Below, one piece after another: positions 6,846 through 14,111 of a stretch of 19,655 nucleotides of DNA. Source of the stretch: an uncultured Sutterella sp. (lineage in GTDB: Bacteria; Pseudomonadota; Gammaproteobacteria; Burkholderiales; Burkholderiaceae_F); assembly GCA_900543805.1 (NCBI GenBank), contig UQTE01000032.1, positions 1 through 19,655 on the forward strand, written 5' to 3'. Within the stretch, counting starts at the first letter, position 1; each line of letters opens with the position of its first letter. The position numbers and the translations under genes are program-made. The notes under the pieces are model-generated. The model saw nothing but the letters and a program-made list of their open reading frames with translations. It was not told the origin of the DNA and did not search any database.

Positions 6846-7253
6846 ATGCGAATCAAAGAGCTCTCCCAACTCTCGGGCATGGCCGCTTCGGCCATCCGTT
6901 TCTACGAGGACGAAGGACTTCTTCCGCCCGTCCGCCGCAGCGACAACGGCTACCGCAGCTATGGAAACGATCATGTGGAGCGTCTGCGCTTCATTCAGCG
7001 CTGCCGTTCGCTCGACATGTCGCTCGAAGACATCCGCAGGATGACGGGACTTCTCTTTCAGAACGTTGAGGCGGATCCCGACGAAGTACACGACATCGTC
7101 GAGGAGCAGCTCGCCGTCGTCGACCGCCGCATCGCCGAACTCAATCTCATGCGGGGCGAACTTCTTTCGCTTCTCGACCGCTGCCACCACGGGCATCATC
7201 ACGCTTTGGGCGAAGTCTGCGGCGTGGTCGACGCGTTGCGTCATGAATCCTAA
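6846..7253 (+). CDS. MerR-family transcriptional regulator, metal-type
   Basis: This 135-residue protein has the MerR N-terminal winged helix (MRIKELSQLSGMAASAIRFY, residues 1-20, then GLLPPVRRSDNGYRSY). A dimerisation helix (about 80-112) and a short C-terminal metal-type loop follow: Cys113, HHGHHH (114-119) and Cys125. Such paired cysteines bind metal in CueR, ZntR and CadR/PbrR. The extra Cys near residue 77-79 seen in Cd/Pb/Zn sensors is absent here, where the sequence reads ADPDEV. Metal sensing is therefore likely but the metal is not predictable. No Shine-Dalgarno sequence is evident before the ATG at 6846. No efflux ATPase or metallochaperone is adjacent. The only co-oriented partner is the small membrane protein 15 bases downstream, the first candidate for a shared function. 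Confidence 0.88.
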   Translation: MRIKELSQLSGMAASAIRFYEDEGLLPPVRRSDNGYRSYGNDHVERLRFIQRCRSLDMSLEDIRRMTGLLFQNVEADPDEVHDIVEEQLAVVDRRIAELNLMRGELLSLLDRCHHGHHHALGEVCGVVDALRHES

Positions 7254-7268
7254 ACCCAAGGCCATCCC

Positions 7269-7766
7269 GTGCCCAAGAACACCACAGAACTCTTCGGATT
7301 GCTGAGTTTCCTCGCGATCCTCGCGCTCTTTTTGCATTCCGTCTGGAAGTTTTCGCGCCGCTTTCCGAACGCGGACGACCGCGCGCCCACGGGCGTCGAC
7401 GGAGGACTTCTGCTTCTCATGACGGGGTGCGTCACGCTCACCGTTTGGTTCGCCGCGACGATCGCGGCGCGTGCGCCCCTCTACGCCTCTCTCTCGGGCG
7501 GGGAACTTCTTTGGACGGCGCTTCCCGAGGCGCTCTCGGGACTGGGCTTTCTCTGGGCGTCGCTTCGCATCGTGACGGGGCGAAAGCCTTCCGTCAAGGT
7601 CGAGGTTGCGCTGGAGCTCCTCGCGGCGGGGCCCGTCGGCGCGGGTCTTCTTCCGGCTCTTCGCGGTGAGGCGGAGTGGGCGTTCACCCTCTCGATTTCG
7701 GCCTTCGCGCTCTGGGGAGCCTTTTACGTCCTCCGAAGCGTGCGCGCCCGCCACGTTTTCGGGTGA
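7269..7766 (+). CDS. Hypothetical membrane protein with about four or five transmembrane segments
   Basis: I do not recognise this 165-residue protein. Hydrophobic stretches lie at about residues 8-27, 46-66, 81-103 and 138-157, with a weaker one around 112-131. Basic residues between segments one and two (WKFSRRF) suggest a cytoplasmic loop. I used the GTG at 7269 because AAGG sits 7 bases upstream. It starts 15 bases after the MerR-family gene on the same strand, so the two are probably co-transcribed. Codon use is like its neighbours (strongly G/C at third positions), which supports real coding. A strong terminator follows. It may be a transporter-like or regulator-linked membrane protein, but no motif supports a function. 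Confidence 0.75.
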   Translation: MPKNTTELFGLLSFLAILALFLHSVWKFSRRFPNADDRAPTGVDGGLLLLMTGCVTLTVWFAATIAARAPLYASLSGGELLWTALPEALSGLGFLWASLRIVTGRKPSVKVEVALELLAAGPVGAGLLPALRGEAEWAFTLSISAFALWGAFYVLRSVRARHVFG

Positions 7767-7794
7767 GCGAACTTCTTGTTTTTCCCTATACGCA

Positions 7795-7825
7795 AAGGGC
7801 CCCGGCGAAAACCGGGGCCCTTGTT
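7795..7825. terminator. Bidirectional intrinsic terminator between convergent genes
   Basis: AAGGGCCCCGG (7795-7805) and CCGGGGCCCTT (7812-7822) form a perfect 11-bp stem around a CGAAAA loop. T-rich bases follow on the plus strand (TTGTT), and TTT follows on the minus strand. It sits between the plus-strand membrane protein gene ending at 7766 and the minus-strand lipoprotein gene ending at 7849. Confidence 0.8.
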
Positions 7826-7848
7826 GCAAAACGGTCGCAAAGGAAGTT

Positions 7849-8235
7849 TTATTCCTTCACTTCGAAGGTTTCCTCTTCGCTCAGAAGACCGCCGCGGATC
7901 ACCTGAACAGGACGCTGGCAGCGGAATTCGAGCCAGGCGGTGGAGGGAGCGGAGCCGTCTTCGTGCGCGTCCACGGCGCCCGAGAGCGGAAGCATGCCGA
8001 GCTCTTCGCGCTGGCAGATGTCGCGGGCGCGCTGCTGCAGGGCTTCGTTGATCTGCGTCGCGCGGACGCTGCCCGGCCACTTGAAGTCGAGGCGCCAGAC
8101 GTTGCCGACGACGTTGGAGAGGCGTTCTTCGCGGCCCGCGAAATTGCGGCTTTCTTCTTGGATGGCCTGGCAGCCCGTGAGGGTCGTGAGGGCGACAAGG
8201 CTGAGGAGAATCGGTGCGGTGAGGCTTTTGCGCAT
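7849..8235 (-). CDS. Small predicted lipoprotein of unknown function
   Basis: This 128-residue protein has a lipoprotein signal peptide: basic MRKS, a hydrophobic core, then the lipobox LTGC with the acylated Cys at residue 22. I chose the ATG at 8235 because it places the signal at the N-terminus; upstream in-frame codons encode an Arg-rich stretch unlike a signal. The Shine-Dalgarno sequence is weak. The mature part is about 107 residues and holds a WRLDFKWPG segment, a helical QQRARDICQREEL stretch and a final strand region (TAWLEFRCQRPVQVI). Two further cysteines (in DICQRE and FRCQRP) could form a disulphide in the periplasm. I do not recognise a family. It is transcribed alone, converging on the membrane protein gene and diverging from ccmA. 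Confidence 0.8.
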   Translation of the reverse strand: MRKSLTAPILLSLVALTTLTGCQAIQEESRNFAGREERLSNVVGNVWRLDFKWPGSVRATQINEALQQRARDICQREELGMLPLSGAVDAHEDGSAPSTAWLEFRCQRPVQVIRGGLLSEEETFEVKE

Positions 8236-8626
8236 GACGTGAAACTGTAGGTTCAAAAAAGGGCGGCCTCGTCGCCGCCGGAATCCGAACATTGTACTTC
8301 GAGCGGCCTCCTTCGGGAGCGAAGGATTTGCAACGAGTCGAAAAGGGAGGACGAAGGGGAGGGATCCGCCGCGAGGACGAAATCTTAGGAAAAAAGCGGC
8401 GGGCTTCAGAAAAGATGGGTGTTCTGAAATCTATTGCGGGACAATTGAATGCCTTGACGTCCGTTGCGTCGGAGTCCCAAGGGGGAGCGGCGATTTATAA
8501 GGAAACCTTAATTTCCCCGAACTAGACTCCATGGCCATAGAATCGGCCTGCCGAGCCGAGAGCGGACGGGGCTTTCCCCGACCGAAAACAAGAATCCACC
8601 CTTACATCAAAACGAAACGATACTCA
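8236..8626. other. 391-base gene-free region between divergent lipoprotein and ccmA genes
   Basis: No credible gene is seen; plus-strand open frames here lack family features and start signals. It should hold the divergent promoters. On the minus strand TACAAT (8291-8296) could be the lipoprotein -10. On the plus strand TATAAG (8496-8501) overlaps a TAAGG-AAA-CCTTA inverted repeat (8498-8510), but no matching -35 is visible. Near ccmA, CGGGG-CTTT-CCCCG (8567-8580) could fold in the leader RNA. I looked for an FNR-type TTGAT-N4-ATCAA box and found none. Confidence 0.5.
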
Positions 8627-9328
8627 ATGAGCGCATTGATCGAAGTCTCGGGTCTCACCTGCGAACGCGGGGAAAGAACCCTGTTCGAGGGGCTTTCCTT
8701 CTCCGTGGAAGCCGGCACGCTCGTGCGCATTGCCGGATCGAACGGCGCGGGCAAAACGACGCTTCTGCGTCTGATGACCGGGCTCATGCGCCCCGTTGAG
8801 GGCGAAGTCCGCTGGCGCGGCACGCCCGTGCAGAAGGCCGCGCAGGACTTCTGGAAGGAGCTCTGCTACATCGGCCACCGAAACGGCGTCAAGGACGACC
8901 TCTCGGTCCTGGAAAACGTTCTCCTCAACGCCCGCATCGCTTCGCTCTCCGTTACCGAAGAGGAGGCGCTTGACGCGCTCGACGCCGTGGGGCTCTCGGA
9001 ATTTCTCGAAGTGCCCGCGGGCCAGCTCTCGCAGGGCCAGCGCCGCCGCGTGGCGCTCGCGCGCCTGTGGCTCTCCCGCTCCGTTGCGCTCTGGGTGCTC
9101 GACGAGCCTTTCACGGCGCTCGACGTCAAGGGCGTGGCGCGTCTCGCGAAGCTCATCGGCGAACACGTGGAGGAGGGCGGCATCGTCATGCTCGTCACCC
9201 ACCAGGAAGTGCCCGTCGAAAACGCGCGCCTCATGGTGATCGAACCCGAACGCTGGTCGCCGAGAAAGCGCACCGCCGTCGAGGCGGCGCTGGACGACGA
9301 GGCGGCGCAGAACGCCGAACCGGTCTGA
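8627..9328 (+). CDS. ccmA: Cytochrome c maturation haem exporter, ATPase subunit CcmA
   Basis: CcmA is the ATPase of the CcmABCD complex, which releases haem-loaded CcmE for delivery to apocytochromes. The 233-residue protein is one ABC domain. Walker A is GSNGAGKTT (37-45), the signature is LSQGQRRR (134-141), Walker B is LWVLDEP (155-161) with catalytic Glu160, and the switch His is in VTHQE (His192). Length fits the family. I chose the ATG at 8627 because the family N-terminus begins there (MSALIEVSGLTCERG). No clear Shine-Dalgarno sequence precedes it, unlike the other ccm genes, so a weak or regulated start is possible. It is the first gene of the locus; ccmB follows after 11 bases, with its ribosome-binding site overlapping the ccmA stop. 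Confidence 0.95.
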   Translation: MSALIEVSGLTCERGERTLFEGLSFSVEAGTLVRIAGSNGAGKTTLLRLMTGLMRPVEGEVRWRGTPVQKAAQDFWKELCYIGHRNGVKDDLSVLENVLLNARIASLSVTEEEALDALDAVGLSEFLEVPAGQLSQGQRRRVALARLWLSRSVALWVLDEPFTALDVKGVARLAKLIGEHVEEGGIVMLVTHQEVPVENARLMVIEPERWSPRKRTAVEAALDDEAAQNAEPV

Positions 9329-9339
9329 GGAGAGAAATC

Positions 9340-10008
9340 ATGTGGCAGCTCTTTCTCACCATTCTTCGCCGCGACCTGATGCTTGCGCTTCGCCGCAAGT
9401 CCGACCTCGCTCAGGTGATCTTCTTCTTCGCCGTCGTCGTGACGCTCGTGCCTCTGGGCGTGGGCGCCGAAACGAATACGCTGCGTGCGATCGCCCCGGG
9501 CGTCGTGTGGGTGGCGGCGCTTCTTGCGGCCCTCCTGTCGCTTCCGCGCATGTTCGCGGCGGACTTCGCCGACGGCACGCTCGAGCAGATGCTCGTCGCC
9601 GCGGAACCCCTTCCCGTCATCGTTTTTGCGAAGGTCATCGCGCACTGGCTCGTCACGGGCGTGCCGATGACGGTCTTCGCGGCCCTTTTCGGCGTGATGT
9701 TCGACCTCTCGCTCGACGTGACGCTCGTCCTCGTCGCAAGCCTTGCGGTGGGGACTCCGATTCTGAGCTTCATCGGCGCGATCGGCGCGGCGCTTACGCT
9801 CGGCCTTCGCGCGGGCGGGGTGCTCACGAGCCTCCTTGTCTTGCCGCTCTACATTCCGGTTCTGATTTTCGGTTCGGGCGCGGCTTCGGCCGTCGCCGTC
9901 TCGATGAGCCCCACGGCGCATTTCCTCATCGTCGGGGGCCTCACGCTCGCGACGGCGGCGCTCAGTCCGATGGCGGTTTCCGCGGCGCTTCGCATCGCCG
10001 AACAATGA
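9340..10008 (+). CDS. ccmB: Cytochrome c maturation haem exporter, permease CcmB
   Basis: This 222-residue inner-membrane protein has six hydrophobic segments and is the permease partner of CcmA in the CcmABCD complex. It opens with MWQLFLTILRRDLMLALRRK, the amphipathic start typical of CcmB. FADGTLEQMLVAAEPLP in the first half and the Pro/Gly-rich LPLYIPVLIFGSGA in the second half are also family features. The ATG at 9340 follows GAGGAG, which overlaps the TGA of ccmA, so translation is probably coupled. Length matches the family. Confidence 0.94.
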   Translation: MWQLFLTILRRDLMLALRRKSDLAQVIFFFAVVVTLVPLGVGAETNTLRAIAPGVVWVAALLAALLSLPRMFAADFADGTLEQMLVAAEPLPVIVFAKVIAHWLVTGVPMTVFAALFGVMFDLSLDVTLVLVASLAVGTPILSFIGAIGAALTLGLRAGGVLTSLLVLPLYIPVLIFGSGAASAVAVSMSPTAHFLIVGGLTLATAALSPMAVSAALRIAEQ

Positions 10009-10035
10009 TTTTCCAAACTCCTGGGTGAGCCATTT

Positions 10036-10761
10036 ATGTCGATTACGAGTCCTGAAGGCTTCTACCGTGCGGCGGGCAAGTGCATCACGCCCCTCATGGT
10101 CCTCGGCCTCCTTCTCTTTGTCGTCGGTTTCTACATGGGCTTCTTCGAATGCCCGATCGACTACAAGCAGGGGAATTCCTACCGCATCATCTTCATTCAC
10201 GTCTCCGCCGCGTGGATGTCGATGCTCCTCTACATCCTGATGGCCGTGTGCTCGGCAATCGGACTGCTGCGAAACAGCCGGCTCGCCTTCATCCTCTCGC
10301 AGGCGATGGCGCCGACGGGGGCGCTCCTTTGCTTCATCGCGCTCTTCTCGGGCGCCTTCTGGGGCCGTCCCACCTGGGGCACCTACTGGGTTTGGGACGC
10401 CCGTCTGACGTCGGCCTTGATCCTCTTCTTCCTCTACCTCGGATTCATGGCGCTTCACACCGCGATCGACGACAAGCGCCGCGCCGACCGCGCCGCGTCC
10501 GTGATCTCGATCGTCGGCGTCATCAACGTGCCGATCATCTACTTCTCGGTGCAGTGGTGGAACACCCTCCATCAGGGCGCCTCGATCACGACCAAGGGTT
10601 CGTCCATGGCCGAAATCATGCTCTACACGCTTCTCGTCATGGTCGCGGCGGGCATGTGCTACGGGACGGCCGCCGTGCTCTCGCGCGCCCGCACGATCAT
10701 TCTTGAACGCGAACGCCGCAGCGACTGGGCGCTCGAAGCCGCCAAGGGAGGCAAACTGTGA
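10036..10761 (+). CDS. ccmC: Cytochrome c maturation haem-handling protein CcmC
   Basis: CcmC is an integral membrane haem-handling protein that attaches haem covalently to CcmE. The 241-residue sequence has six membrane segments and the tryptophan-rich WWD motif WGTYWVWD (114-121). His55 (in IIFIHVSAAW) and His179 (in WWNTLHQGAS) flank it and match the two conserved axial histidines of E. coli CcmC in position. It follows ccmB by 27 bases. Its TGA overlaps the GTG start of ccmD. Confidence 0.96.
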   Translation: MSITSPEGFYRAAGKCITPLMVLGLLLFVVGFYMGFFECPIDYKQGNSYRIIFIHVSAAWMSMLLYILMAVCSAIGLLRNSRLAFILSQAMAPTGALLCFIALFSGAFWGRPTWGTYWVWDARLTSALILFFLYLGFMALHTAIDDKRRADRAASVISIVGVINVPIIYFSVQWWNTLHQGASITTKGSSMAEIMLYTLLVMVAAGMCYGTAAVLSRARTIILERERRSDWALEAAKGGKL

Positions 10762-10943
10762 ACTGGGCAAGCTTTTCCGACTTCCTGACCATGAACGGTC
10801 ACGGCTTTTACGTGTGGTGTGCCTACGGGGCGCTCCTCATCGGGGTCGTCGCCGAACTGATTTCTCTGAAGCGTCGCCGCGGGGCGATTCTCACCCGTCT
10901 GCGCCGCGAAGCCCGCAACCGCAATCTTGAAAAGGGGAACTGA
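10758..10943 (+). CDS. ccmD: Cytochrome c maturation small subunit CcmD
   Basis: This 61-residue single-span membrane protein is needed to release holo-CcmE from CcmC and CcmAB. A hydrophobic helix (about 17-36, YVWCAYGALLIGVVAELISL) is followed by a strongly basic cytoplasmic tail (KRRRGAILTRLRREARNR), the normal CcmD arrangement. The start is a GTG overlapping the ccmC stop (GTGA), with GGGAGG upstream. ccmE starts only 3 bases after its stop. Confidence 0.92.
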   Translation: MNWASFSDFLTMNGHGFYVWCAYGALLIGVVAELISLKRRRGAILTRLRREARNRNLEKGN

Positions 10944-10946
10944 TCC

Positions 10947-11426
10947 ATGGATTCCAAGACCAAAAAACTCGCCCTGATCGGCGCCGCCGTCGTGGTGGTG
11001 GGCGCGGGCGTGACGATGGCCCTGCAGGCCTTCAACGAAAACCTCGTCTTCTTCTTCTCGCCCACGCAGGTGGCCGCGAAGGAAGCTCCGGAAGGCCGCA
11101 CCTTCCGCCTGGGCGGCGTCGTCGAACCCGGTTCGGTCGAACGCCAGAAGGACGGCGTGACGGTCACCTTCAAGATCACCGACACGGCGCAGAGCGTGCC
11201 CGTTCTCTACAAGGGCATTCTCCCCGACCTCTTCTCCGAAGGGCAGGGCGTCGTGGCGCAGGGCAAGCTCGATTCGGCCGGTCTTTTCACCGCTTCCGAA
11301 GTGCTCGCCAAGCACGACGAAAACTACATGCCGCCCGAGGCCGCCAAGGCGCTTGAAGACGCCCACAAGGCCGGGGTGGCGAAGAAGGCCGCCGAAGAGG
11401 CCGCCAAACAGAACGTCAAGTCCTAA
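10947..11426 (+). CDS. ccmE: Cytochrome c-type haem chaperone CcmE
   Basis: CcmE is a membrane-anchored periplasmic chaperone that carries covalently bound haem from CcmC to CcmF. The 159-residue protein has an N-terminal anchor (about 8-29), an OB-fold beta-barrel (about 45-120) and the haem-binding motif HDENY. His123 is the covalent attachment site and Tyr127 the ligand, equivalent to His130/Tyr134 of E. coli. The C-terminal tail (about 130-159) is charged and Ala/Lys-rich, as in other CcmE proteins. The ATG at 10947 follows AAGGGG. A terminator-like hairpin begins 36 bases after the stop. Confidence 0.96.
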   Translation: MDSKTKKLALIGAAVVVVGAGVTMALQAFNENLVFFFSPTQVAAKEAPEGRTFRLGGVVEPGSVERQKDGVTVTFKITDTAQSVPVLYKGILPDLFSEGQGVVAQGKLDSAGLFTASEVLAKHDENYMPPEAAKALEDAHKAGVAKKAAEEAAKQNVKS

Positions 11427-11461
11427 GCCGCAGGCTTCGGACCTGACACCCAACAGGCGCA

Positions 11462-11492
11462 GGGTCGGCCCGTTTCGGGACCGGCCCCTTTT
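11462..11492 (+). terminator. Terminator-like hairpin between ccmE and ccmF
   Basis: GGGTCGGCCCG (11462-11472) pairs with CGGGACCGGCCC (11476-11487) around a TTT loop, with one bulged A and one G-U pair, and is followed by CTTTT. It would end or attenuate transcription between ccmABCDE and ccmFGHI. Downstream, before ccmF, there is a GAGTTT-CC-AAACTC palindrome (11530-11543) but no clear promoter. Confidence 0.65.
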
Positions 11493-11567
11493 GGGATTGA
11501 GGAGGCCCCGCTCGAAAGTCTCCTCGGACGAGTTTCCAAACTCTTTTCATTCACCGGAGATACACAA

Positions 11568-13535
11568 GTGATTCCTGAAATCGGTCACTTTGCACTCATC
11601 CTCTGCCTGGCGCTCTCGATCGTCCAGGGGGTGGTGCCCCTCATCGGCGCGGCCAAGGGCAACCGCGCGCTGATGGCGGTGGCGCGGCCCGCGGCGATCG
11701 CGAACGCCCTCTTTGGCACGATTGCGTTCGGCTGTCTGGCGTATTCGTTCTACGTCTCGGACTTCTCGGTCCTCAACGTGGCGAACAACTCCAACTCGAT
11801 GCTGCCTTGGTACTACAAGGTCGCCGCCACCTGGGGCAGCCACGAAGGCTCGATCCTCTTCTGGGTCGTGACGCTCGGCTGGTGGTCCGCCGCGGTCGCC
11901 TTCTCGGCCAAGAAGCTTCCCGCCGAAATGACGGCCCGCGTCACGGGCGTGATGGGGCTCGTCGCCATGGGGTTCCTCACCTTCATGCTCTTTACTTCGA
12001 ACCCCTTCCTGCGTCTCTTCCCGGCCCCCGCCGAAGGCGCAGACCTGAATCCGCTTCTGCAGGACCCGGGGATGGTCTTCCATCCGCCGCTTCTCTACCT
12101 CGGCTACGTGGGCTTCTCGGTGCCGTTCGCCTTCGCGATCGCCGCGCTCATTTCGGGGCGCCTTGACGCCGCCTGGGCGCGCTGGATGCGCCCCTGGACG
12201 ACGGCCGCCTGGATTCTTCTGACGCTTGGCATCGCGCTCGGCTCCTACTGGGCCTACTACGAGCTCGGCTGGGGCGGTTGGTGGTTCTGGGACCCGGTTG
12301 AAAACTCCTCCTTCATGCCGTGGCTGACGGGCACCGCTCTCATCCACTCGCTCGCCGTGACGGAAAAGCGCGGGTGCTTCCGCATCTGGACGGTGCTCCT
12401 CGCGATCCTCACGTTCTCGCTCTCGCTTTTGGGCACCTTCCTCGTTCGCTCGGGCGTTCTCACCTCGGTGCACGCCTTCGCGACCGATCCGGAGCGCGGT
12501 CTCTTCATTCTCGCCTTCCTCATCATCGTGATCGGGCTCTCCTTCCTGCTCTTTGCCTGGCGCGCCCCGACGGTGGGCCTCGGCGGGAACTTCGGGATGA
12601 TCTCGCGCGAATCGATGCTCCTCGTCAACAACGTTCTCCTCGTCGTGGCGATGGGCGCGGTGCTTCTCGGCACGCTCTATCCGCTCTTCCTCGACGCCCT
12701 GAACGCCGGCAAGATCTCGGTCGGGCCTCCGTACTTTGACGCGGTCTTCGGGCCCCTGATGCTCCCGCTCGTCTTCCTCATGGGCGTGGGTCCGCTCGCG
12801 CGCTGGAAGGAAGCCGATCCGAAGCAGCTTGCGAAGTCCCTCCTCTGGGCCATGATCGTTTCGATCGTCCTCGGCGCCGCCGTTCCGCTCCTCATGGGCG
12901 AATGGAGTAACTGGGTGTTCGTCGGCTGCACGCTCGCCTTCTTCGTCGTCACGGGCGCCGTCGAAGCCTTCCGTCAGCAGATCCGCCACGGCGAAGGCAG
13001 CGTCGTCTCGAAGCTTCTTCGTCAGCCGCGCGCCTATTGGGGCATGCACATCGCCCACATCGGCGTGGCCGTCTTCATCATCGGCGTCGCGCTCGTCAAG
13101 GGCTATCAGTCCGAACGCGACGTGCAGATGTTCGTGGGCGAAACCGTGACGGTCGCGGGCTACACCTTCGAATTCAAGGGCGTGACGAGCACGCGCGGTG
13201 CGAACTACACCGCCGACCGCGGCGAATTCGTGCTCTCGCGCGACGGCAAGGTCCTCGAGACCCTGCACCCGGAAAAGCGCAAGTACTTCAGCTCGAATTC
13301 CATGCCGATGACCGAAGCCGCGATCCGTCACTCGATCACGGGCGACGTTTACGTGAGTCTCGGCGTTCCGACTTCGGACGGCGGCTGGGTGGTCCGCGCC
13401 TATTCGAAGCCCTATGTGACCTGGATCTGGTTCGGCTGCATCATCATGAGCATCGGCGGGCTCTGGGCCGCTTCGGACCGTCGCTTCCGCTCGAAGAAGC
13501 GCAAGGACGCCAAGACTCAGGCCGCTGTCGCCTAA
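11568..13535 (+). CDS. ccmF: Haem lyase subunit CcmF
   Basis: CcmF, with CcmH and CcmI, attaches haem from CcmE to the CXXCH cysteines of apocytochromes and is a polytopic inner-membrane protein. The 655-residue sequence is normal for the family. Visible motifs are WGSHEGSILFW (89-99), FHPPLLYLGYVGFSVPF (171-187), the WWD domain WGGWWFWDPVENSSFMPWL (235-253) and GTFLVRSGVLTSVHAFA (289-305). Conserved His172, His260 and His302 are present. A periplasmic domain (about 515-610) precedes a last membrane helix (WIWFGCIIMSIGGLWAA). The start is a GTG at 11568 with GGAG 9 bases upstream. It may be transcribed by read-through of the hairpin upstream or from an unrecognised promoter in the 141-base gap. 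Confidence 0.96.
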   Translation: MIPEIGHFALILCLALSIVQGVVPLIGAAKGNRALMAVARPAAIANALFGTIAFGCLAYSFYVSDFSVLNVANNSNSMLPWYYKVAATWGSHEGSILFWVVTLGWWSAAVAFSAKKLPAEMTARVTGVMGLVAMGFLTFMLFTSNPFLRLFPAPAEGADLNPLLQDPGMVFHPPLLYLGYVGFSVPFAFAIAALISGRLDAAWARWMRPWTTAAWILLTLGIALGSYWAYYELGWGGWWFWDPVENSSFMPWLTGTALIHSLAVTEKRGCFRIWTVLLAILTFSLSLLGTFLVRSGVLTSVHAFATDPERGLFILAFLIIVIGLSFLLFAWRAPTVGLGGNFGMISRESMLLVNNVLLVVAMGAVLLGTLYPLFLDALNAGKISVGPPYFDAVFGPLMLPLVFLMGVGPLARWKEADPKQLAKSLLWAMIVSIVLGAAVPLLMGEWSNWVFVGCTLAFFVVTGAVEAFRQQIRHGEGSVVSKLLRQPRAYWGMHIAHIGVAVFIIGVALVKGYQSERDVQMFVGETVTVAGYTFEFKGVTSTRGANYTADRGEFVLSRDGKVLETLHPEKRKYFSSNSMPMTEAAIRHSITGDVYVSLGVPTSDGGWVVRAYSKPYVTWIWFGCIIMSIGGLWAASDRRFRSKKRKDAKTQAAVA

Positions 13536-13546
13536 ACGGATGAATC

Positions 13547-13565
13547 GGGGCGGCAGAGCCGCCCC
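13547..13565 (+). other. Strong intercistronic hairpin directly before the ccmG ribosome-binding site
   Basis: GGGGCGGC and GCCGCCCC (13547-13554 and 13558-13565) form a perfect 8-bp G/C stem with a 3-base loop, starting 11 bases after the ccmF stop. The ccmG Shine-Dalgarno AAGGAA follows at once. There is no U-tract, so it is not a terminator. It may stabilise message ends or tune ccmG translation. Confidence 0.55.
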
Positions 13566-13577
13566 AAGGAAACTGAC

Positions 13578-14111
13578 ATGAAAGCGAAATTTCTCATTCC
13601 CTTCGGCATCTTCATCGTGCTTGCCGGGTTCCTCTTCAAGGGCCTTTATCTCGACCCGCGGACCCTTCCGTCGGTTCTGATCAACAAGGAACTCCCGCCC
13701 TTTGAACTGCCCACCCTGTGGGATCCCAACACGACCTTCAAGACCGAGGAGATGAAGGGCAAGGTCTGGATGCTCAACGTCTGGGCCACCTGGTGCGTTC
13801 CCTGCAAGCAGGAACACCCCTACATGGTGAACCTCAAGCGTCGCGGCCTCAAGACCCCGATCATCGGCTTCGTCTACAAGGACAACACCGGCGCCGCCGC
13901 GCAGATGCTCAAGACTTCGGGCAACCCGTACGACAACGTCATCTACGAAACGAAGAACAAGGTCGGCATCGACCTCGGCGTCACGGGCGTGCCGGAAACC
14001 TTCATCATCGACAAGAAGGGCGTCATCCGCGCCAAGGTGAGCTATCCGATCCAGGACGAAATCTGGTTTGACCAGATGAAGCCCCTGATCGACAAACTGG
14101 AGGCCGAATGA
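13578..14111 (+). CDS. ccmG: Periplasmic thioredoxin-like CcmG/DsbE
   Basis: CcmG is a membrane-anchored thiol reductant that keeps apocytochrome cysteines (via CcmH) reduced for haem ligation. The 177-residue protein has an N-terminal anchor (about 5-22) and a thioredoxin fold with the active site WCVPC (Cys73, Cys76). It has the CcmG-type acidic insert region (IIGFVYKDN) and a cis-proline loop TGVPETFIID. The ATG at 13578 follows AAGGAA. The last codons overlap ccmH (ATGA), implying coupled translation. Reductant is probably supplied by a DsbD/CcdA-type protein outside the window. Confidence 0.95.
   Translation: MKAKFLIPFGIFIVLAGFLFKGLYLDPRTLPSVLINKELPPFELPTLWDPNTTFKTEEMKGKVWMLNVWATWCVPCKQEHPYMVNLKRRGLKTPIIGFVYKDNTGAAAQMLKTSGNPYDNVIYETKNKVGIDLGVTGVPETFIIDKKGVIRAKVSYPIQDEIWFDQMKPLIDKLEAE

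Noticed and set aside
8292..8525. 77-codon plus-strand open frame before ccmA
   Set aside because: It has no ribosome-binding site, a basic low-complexity composition and no continuity with ccmA.
8866..10770. Long minus-strand open frame opposite ccmA-ccmC
   Set aside because: It runs antisense to three well-supported ccm genes and has the same Arg/Asp/His-rich composition expected of an antisense shadow in GC-rich DNA.
11547..13817. Very long minus-strand open frame (756 codons) opposite ccmF
   Set aside because: It is a low-complexity Arg/Glu/His-rich translation that mirrors the G/C-ending codons of ccmF; it has no family motif or start signal.
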